Shown here in pieces: positions 6,256 to 10,154 of a stretch of 10,154 nt of DNA. The notes below the pieces were generated by a model that made no database searches, was not told the origin of the DNA, and was given only the letters and a program-made list of their open reading frames with translations. Where the stretch lies: NCBI GenBank assembly GCA_014380545.1, contig JACMJP010000272.1, positions 1 through 10,154 of the forward strand, read 5' to 3'. Position 1 is the stretch's first letter. Every line of letters starts with the position of its first letter. Position numbers and translations under genes: made by a program. The stretch comes from Chitinophagales bacterium. GTDB taxonomy: Bacteria > Bacteroidota > Bacteroidia > Chitinophagales > BACL12.

Positions 6256-7308
6256 ATGGAAACTAATAAATTAATTATTTATTCCAAAGAAGAAATTCTT
6301 TCCCGTACTAAGATCAGGAAGCAGGAAATAAAGGTCGGCGAAATGATAAAAACTATCTCTGATAAAAATAATTGGGAAGATGAATTAAAAAACAATAACG
6401 CAAAATTTATTTTACTTGGCCTGCCTGAAGATATTGGTGTAAGGGCAAATTATGGAAGGGGTGGTGCTTATGCTGCATGGAAACCTGCGCTGGATTTTTT
6501 AATAAATATGCAGAGTAACCAATTTTTACCTGGTGATGAAATTCTTGTACTTGGCGATATTGATTTTTCTGATCTGATGGAAAAAGCAAATCAACTCGAC
6601 TATAAAAAAAATGACGATGTGTATGCTGCAAGAAATATTGTTGGCGAAGTTGACGCAAGAGTAGAAAACATTATTTCAAAAATTACAGCAGCAAATAAAA
6701 TTCCTGTAATAGTTGGTGGCGGACATAATAACGCATATCCGATAATTAAAGGAACAGCTCAGGTAAAAAAAATACAACAAGGCATGAATGTAATTAATTG
6801 TGATCCGCATGCTGATATGCGTCCTATGAATGGAAGACATAGCGGCAATGGTTTTCATTATGCATTTGCGGAAAAGTATTTGAATAAATATGCAGTGTTC
6901 GGTTTGCATGAAAGTTATAATATGCAAGCAGCATTGCAATTATTTAAAGATCACCCCAAACAATTATATTACGAAACCTATGATGATATTTTTGTGCGGG
7001 ATTGTGTAAATTATTTTGATGCACTGCGCAATTGCATCGAATTTGTAAACGAGGGTATTACTGGAATTGAAATTGATCTCGACTCAATTCAAAATGTTCC
7101 CGTAAGCGCAAGAACTCCAAGCGGCATGCTTCCGGTTCATGTAAGAAAATTTGTTTGGCATTGCGCAGAAAATCTTGAAGTTGCTTATTTGCATATTGCA
7201 GAAGGTGCTCCCGTACTTGCACACAAGCAGATGGACAATAAAACAGGGAAGCTTATCGCTTATATTATTACTGATTTTGTAAAAGCATTTTTGAATAAGC
7301 AAACATAG
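6256..7308 (+). CDS. Ureohydrolase (arginase/agmatinase/formimidoylglutamase) family protein
   Basis: Manganese-dependent hydrolase of the arginase fold, which cleaves a guanidino or formimino group. The 350 residues carry the full set of binuclear-metal ligands: H157 in GGGHNN, D183/H185/D187 in NCDPHADMRP, and D274/D276 in EIDLDS. RHSGNGF at 194-200 is in the place of the family's substrate-binding loop, and E316 in HIAEGAP matches the conserved late Glu. The long N-terminal lead (about 1-50) and RHSGNGF are like the Bacteroidota proteins usually labelled formimidoylglutamase (HutG-like). No histidine-degradation (hutH/U/I) or arginine/polyamine genes flank it, so the substrate is not determined from context. 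It lies downstream of lpdA past a terminator and converges on ftsZ. Confidence 0.9.
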   Translation: METNKLIIYSKEEILSRTKIRKQEIKVGEMIKTISDKNNWEDELKNNNAKFILLGLPEDIGVRANYGRGGAYAAWKPALDFLINMQSNQFLPGDEILVLGDIDFSDLMEKANQLDYKKNDDVYAARNIVGEVDARVENIISKITAANKIPVIVGGGHNNAYPIIKGTAQVKKIQQGMNVINCDPHADMRPMNGRHSGNGFHYAFAEKYLNKYAVFGLHESYNMQAALQLFKDHPKQLYYETYDDIFVRDCVNYFDALRNCIEFVNEGITGIEIDLDSIQNVPVSARTPSGMLPVHVRKFVWHCAENLEVAYLHIAEGAPVLAHKQMDNKTGKLIAYIITDFVKAFLNKQT

Positions 7309-7311
7309 CAC

Positions 7312-7347
7312 AAAAAAATCCGCCGGTAATGTACGGCGGATCCTTTT
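7312..7347. terminator. Bidirectional terminator between the ureohydrolase gene and ftsZ
   Basis: Perfect 8-bp GC-rich stem ATCCGCCG (7318-7325) / CGGCGGAT (7334-7341) with an 8-base loop. On the minus strand it is followed by seven U (A run 7312-7318), a strong end for ftsZ transcripts. On the + strand CCTTTT follows, a weaker tract for the ureohydrolase gene. Confidence 0.9.
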
Positions 7348-7367
7348 CTCTAACTATGATGAATGAA

Positions 7368-9086
7368 TCAATCTACATTATCGTGCAGAAACGGATTGTT
7401 CTTTTTTATTTCTAACCCATCATTTTCAGTTTGCTGAACAGTAAATTTTGAATAATCTACATCCTGCGATTTCGGTACATCTTTTAATTCTACATCTCTT
7501 CTTAAATACGCCGGCACTTTCTCTAATTCTTCCAGGTTATTTAATTTCATGCTCATAGATTTTAATCTCTTCACCCTGTCATCTTCATTCTTATTAATAA
7601 AATCCATTTTATCTTCATTGCGGATAAAATCATTATGTATAACTGGTTCTTCTTCTTTTCTGTAATACGTAACCGGCTCCGGTTTTATATCTTTTGTTTC
7701 TTCCTTTAATGTGATGTTGAGATCATTCAGTGGAAATTCAGGAATAGATTCTTCTGCAATATATTCCGTTAAAGGAGCTTCGTCTTTTATTTCTTCTGCA
7801 GGAAAATTTTCAATATTATTTTCAGCAATCTCCTCAACTTTTTCTTCCGCAGAAGAGGTTATTTTATTTTGTTCTTCAACAGATTCTTTAATCTGTACAA
7901 ACCCTAACCCTAAAAGATCATTATTGAATTCAAATACAAATTGTTTCGGATCTTCTTTAATTACTTTTTTTTCTTCTGTAATTAATTCAATTTTTATTTC
8001 CTGTTTTTTTTCTATTTCCGGCAATGTTGTAACGTCAGCATCAACCTGTTTTTTATGTTTCAAATAATCTTTGGCATCAAGATGGCTCACGACAACTTTC
8101 TTTGATTTTTCCCTTATTCTGCGTTCCTCTTCTGTTTCAAATCCTGTTGCAATTACCGTCACCATTAAATGATCTCCAATAGTTTCATCAGTACAATTTC
8201 CCCAGATAATATCACAATCATTTCCTGCAGCCTGTTGAACAAATTCTGTTATTTCTGAAATTTCATCCATCAAAACAGGATCAGTTCCGGATGTAATATT
8301 TAATAAAATACTTTTTGCACCACGAATGTCGCTGTCATTTAATAAAGGTGATTCAAGAGCGCTCTTCACTGCATTTATTGCCCTGTCCTGACCAGTGGAT
8401 TTTCCGCTTCCCATTATTGCAAGGCCACTATCCCTTAATACAGTTTTTACATCTTCAAAATCAACATTAATATATCCGGGCACTGTAATTATTTCTGCAA
8501 TACCTTTTGCGGCAGTACTTAAAATATCATCAGCATGTGCAAATGCCTCTTTCCATGGAAGGTTGCCATATATTTCTCTTAATTTATCATTCGACACAAT
8601 TAATATTGCATCAACATTTCTTTTTAATTCTTCCAGCCCATCATCAGCCTGTGTTTTTCTTCTTCTGCCTTCAAAATTAAATGGCAATGTAACAATCGCA
8701 ATCGTTAATATTCCCATTTCTTTTGCAAGCTTTGCAATTACCGGCGCTCCGCCTGTTCCTGTTCCTCCCCCCATGCCGGCAGTAATGAAAACCATTTCAG
8801 TATTTTTTTCCAAAATACTTTTTAATTCCTGCAAACTTTCCATTGCTGCTTCTCTTCCCATATGCGGATGTGAGCCGGCGCCCCTGCCCTTTGTTAATGT
8901 GGGACCGAGTTGTATTTTCACAGGAATTGTACTCATATCCAATACCTGCGCATCGGTATTGCAAATAACAAAATTCACATCCTTAATTCCCTGGTCAAAC
9001 ATGTGATTCACAGCATTACATCCGCCGCCACCAACACCGATGACTTTAATTATTGATGTTTGTTCTTTTGGCAAATCAAAATACAT
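7368..9086 (-). CDS. ftsZ: Cell division protein FtsZ
   Basis: Tubulin-like GTPase that polymerises into the Z ring at midcell. 572 residues. N-terminal GTP-binding VIGVGGGGCNAVNHM (15-29), tubulin signature GGGTGTG (106-112) and catalytic T7 loop NVDFED (207-212). The core ends near residue 320, followed by a highly charged linker of about 200 residues rich in E, K and I. Then comes the conserved C-terminal peptide VPAYLRR (524-530), which binds FtsA and other partners. The very C-terminus NNPFLHDNVD (563-572) is a Bacteroidota-specific tail. The linker makes it much longer than the roughly 380-residue E. coli protein but normal for the phylum. The start at 9086 matches the family. Upstream, ftsA is separated from it by an inserted small gene and repeats. 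Confidence 0.97.
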   Translation of the reverse strand: MYFDLPKEQTSIIKVIGVGGGGCNAVNHMFDQGIKDVNFVICNTDAQVLDMSTIPVKIQLGPTLTKGRGAGSHPHMGREAAMESLQELKSILEKNTEMVFITAGMGGGTGTGGAPVIAKLAKEMGILTIAIVTLPFNFEGRRRKTQADDGLEELKRNVDAILIVSNDKLREIYGNLPWKEAFAHADDILSTAAKGIAEIITVPGYINVDFEDVKTVLRDSGLAIMGSGKSTGQDRAINAVKSALESPLLNDSDIRGAKSILLNITSGTDPVLMDEISEITEFVQQAAGNDCDIIWGNCTDETIGDHLMVTVIATGFETEEERRIREKSKKVVVSHLDAKDYLKHKKQVDADVTTLPEIEKKQEIKIELITEEKKVIKEDPKQFVFEFNNDLLGLGFVQIKESVEEQNKITSSAEEKVEEIAENNIENFPAEEIKDEAPLTEYIAEESIPEFPLNDLNITLKEETKDIKPEPVTYYRKEEEPVIHNDFIRNEDKMDFINKNEDDRVKRLKSMSMKLNNLEELEKVPAYLRRDVELKDVPKSQDVDYSKFTVQQTENDGLEIKKNNPFLHDNVD

Positions 9087-9107
9087 AGTTCTTTTATTTA
9101 TTTATTA

Positions 9108-9133
9108 ATTTATTAATTGTCGATTTATTAATT
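9108..9133 (+). repeat. Dispersed repeat, copy 3 (left arm of the 26-bp inverted repeat)
   Basis: One full 15-bp unit (TTGTCGATTTATTAA) with the end of a preceding unit. All 26 bases are the exact reverse complement of 9523-9548, on the other side of the four-helix-bundle gene. It lies 22 bases upstream of the ftsZ ATG, so it is in the ftsZ leader. The sequence between it and ftsZ is a TTTA-rich low-complexity tract (9091-9107). Confidence 0.85.
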
Positions 9134-9151
9134 GAATGCATTGCACCTCAG

Positions 9152-9510
9152 CTACTTTTTATTCTCCTTTGCCGTTTTTGCTGAAGCTGAGAAAATTGCT
9201 GTTAATTCTGCGCTTCTTTCAGCAAGCCATTTATACTTTGTGCGCTTACAATTTCAGCCCCCACTAACAACTCAATCCAGTATTGACATTCATCTGCCTC
9301 TTCTTCAACTATTTTTATTTTTGATATAAATTCTGCTTGTGATCTTGCCCTGCATGCTGCCCTATAATTAGCGCCAACAGAACTTGCAGATCTTATTAAC
9401 TGATTTGATATAATATTTAAACACTTTGATTTACTTTCAATCTTATCTAAAAATTTTATGATATCTATTGCAAATTTTTTTGTTCTTAATTTTAATTCAT
9501 CTGGTGTCAT
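9152..9510 (-). pseudogene. Four-helix-bundle protein (23S rRNA IVP / Avd-like), C-terminally frameshifted
   Basis: Member of the four-helix-bundle family first seen as proteins encoded in 23S rRNA intervening sequences, also related to the Avd protein of diversity-generating retroelements; their function outside those settings is unknown. From ATG 9510 the frame gives 102 residues with the signature IRSASSVGANYRAACRARS, then EFISKIKIVEEEADECQYW, ending LLKEAQN at TAA 9202-9204. Family members continue EANELTAIF plus about 14 residues. Exactly this follows in the next frame: ELTAIFSASAKTAKENKK, then TAG (9152-9154). Loss of one base near 9208-9210 in a CAN codon explains it; restored, the protein would be about 119 residues. 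The truncated form may still fold, or this may be a sequencing error. It sits between ftsA and ftsZ, same strand, bracketed by inverted repeats. Confidence 0.85.
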
Positions 9511-9521
9511 TAATGTGTATT

Positions 9522-9557
9522 AAATTAATAAATCGACAATTAATAAATCGTCAATTA
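9522..9557 (-). repeat. Dispersed repeat, copy 2 (starts on the ftsA stop codon)
   Basis: Read on the minus strand it starts with TAA, which is the ftsA stop codon, followed by units TTGACGATTTATTAA and TTGTCGATTTATTAA, then TTT. It matches copy 1 at 35 of 36 positions, including the same position of the stop codon of the preceding gene. Its 9523-9548 part is the right arm of the perfect 26-bp inverted repeat with copy 3. It lies just upstream of the four-helix-bundle gene. Confidence 0.87.
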
Positions 9558-10154
9558 CTTAAAATCAGAAACTTCATCTTCTTCAAACCATCTCTTAGTG
9601 TTTGAAAGAATACTATTGAACCAACTTGTTCTGTCTTTTTTATTTTCCTCAATATTATTTTCTGCTGATACATTTACCAATTCCTCTGTAACTAAATTTT
9701 CTTCGGCTATATTTTGTGTTATTTGTGTTTTATTATTAACCGTTGTTTTATTTTCAATAGCTCCTTCAGTTTGCGGAACATAAAATCTGTCTTCCTGTCC
9801 TTTTAATATTAAACCGACACCTGTTGCATACATAGGGTGGCGTATTTCTTCAAATTTTGTTTTTGTGAGATGTTCTGTAGGATAACCTACTCTTGTATCT
9901 AACCCGCTGATATACTCAACTAATTGAACAATATGCTTTAATTGTGCACCACCTCCTGTTACAACAATTCCTGCAATCAATTTTTTTGCATATCCGCTCA
10001 TACGAATTTCATGATACACATGTTCAAGAATTTCTTCCATTCTTGCCTGGATGATTTTTGCAAGGTTTTCTACTTTAATTTCTTTTGGATCCCTTCCTTT
10101 TAATCCGCTGATTGAAATAATTTCATTTTCTGCAGTTTCTGTTGCAAGTGCACA
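9555..10154 (-). CDS. ftsA: Cell division protein FtsA, C-terminal part (partial, 5' end outside window)
   Basis: Actin-like protein that tethers FtsZ filaments to the membrane and recruits late division proteins. The frame is open to the window edge, giving the last 199 residues. Visible are SGLKGRDPKEIKVENLAKII and ARMEEILEHVYHEI (FtsA domain 2 region), the ATP-binding IVVTGGGAQLKHIVQLVEYI, VGYPTEHL and HPMYATGVGLILKG near the end of the core. After a flexible N/T/E-rich linker of about 60 residues comes the C-terminal segment SWFNSILSNTKRWFEEDEV, which fits the amphipathic membrane-targeting helix of FtsA. Normally ftsZ follows at once; here a repeat begins on the stop codon and a four-helix-bundle gene intervenes. 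Confidence 0.95.
   Translation of the reverse strand, partial: CALATETAENEIISISGLKGRDPKEIKVENLAKIIQARMEEILEHVYHEIRMSGYAKKLIAGIVVTGGGAQLKHIVQLVEYISGLDTRVGYPTEHLTKTKFEEIRHPMYATGVGLILKGQEDRFYVPQTEGAIENKTTVNNKTQITQNIAEENLVTEELVNVSAENNIEENKKDRTSWFNSILSNTKRWFEEDEVSDFK

Noticed and set aside
7902..7913. CCCTAACCCTAA, a telomere-like repeat
   Set aside because: It is only two units and encodes part of LLGLGFVQ in ftsZ (LGLG as TTAGGGTTAGGG), so it is a codon coincidence.
8395..9006. 203-codon open frame on the + strand opposite ftsZ
   Set aside because: It is fully antisense to a secure gene, has the low-information composition of a mirrored coding sequence and no family resemblance.
9108..9557. 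Diversity-generating retroelement (because Avd-like)
   Set aside because: No reverse transcriptase, template repeat or variable repeat is present; only the four-helix-bundle family is shared.
9108..9557. CRISPR array made of the 15-bp units
   Set aside because: Units are short, directly abutting and without spacers, and there are no cas genes.

Overview
The window is a piece of a low-GC Bacteroidota chromosome. Three things point to this: several promoter-like TAnnTTTG boxes (two of them TATCTTTG), short leader peptides ending in SAQ/FSQ, and an FtsZ that carries both the usual PAYLRR peptide and the extra C-terminal FLHDNVD typical of the phylum. I cannot place it below phylum level.

Left part (1-1772, + strand): a conserved translation operon. 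It runs from the 3' end of thrS through infC (no AUG start), rpmI and rplT, and closes with a strong intrinsic terminator. A long AT-rich stretch with no convincing gene follows (about 1773-2233).

Middle part (2234-4650): small accessory genes. There are two short secreted proteins of unknown function on the + strand, yjbQ (UPF0047) on the - strand, and a 304-aa secreted protein with YD-like repeats on the - strand. Several hairpins lie between them.

Right-centre (4744-7347, + strand): lpdA (dihydrolipoyl dehydrogenase) with its own promoter and terminator, then an arginase/formimidoylglutamase-type ureohydrolase. This gene converges on ftsZ across a bidirectional terminator.

Right end (7368-10154, - strand): the division genes ftsA (3' part) and ftsZ. 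They are normally adjacent, but here about 470 bp separate them. That interval holds a four-helix-bundle (23S rRNA intervening-sequence/Avd-like) gene that appears truncated by a one-base frameshift. It is bracketed by a perfect 26-bp inverted repeat. A close relative of the same repeat (35 of 36 bases identical to the ftsA-side copy) sits directly on the lpdA stop codon 3 kb away. I consider this the most interesting signal in the window: a possible small non-autonomous mobile cassette or repeat family that targets gene 3' ends and has entered the cell-division cluster.
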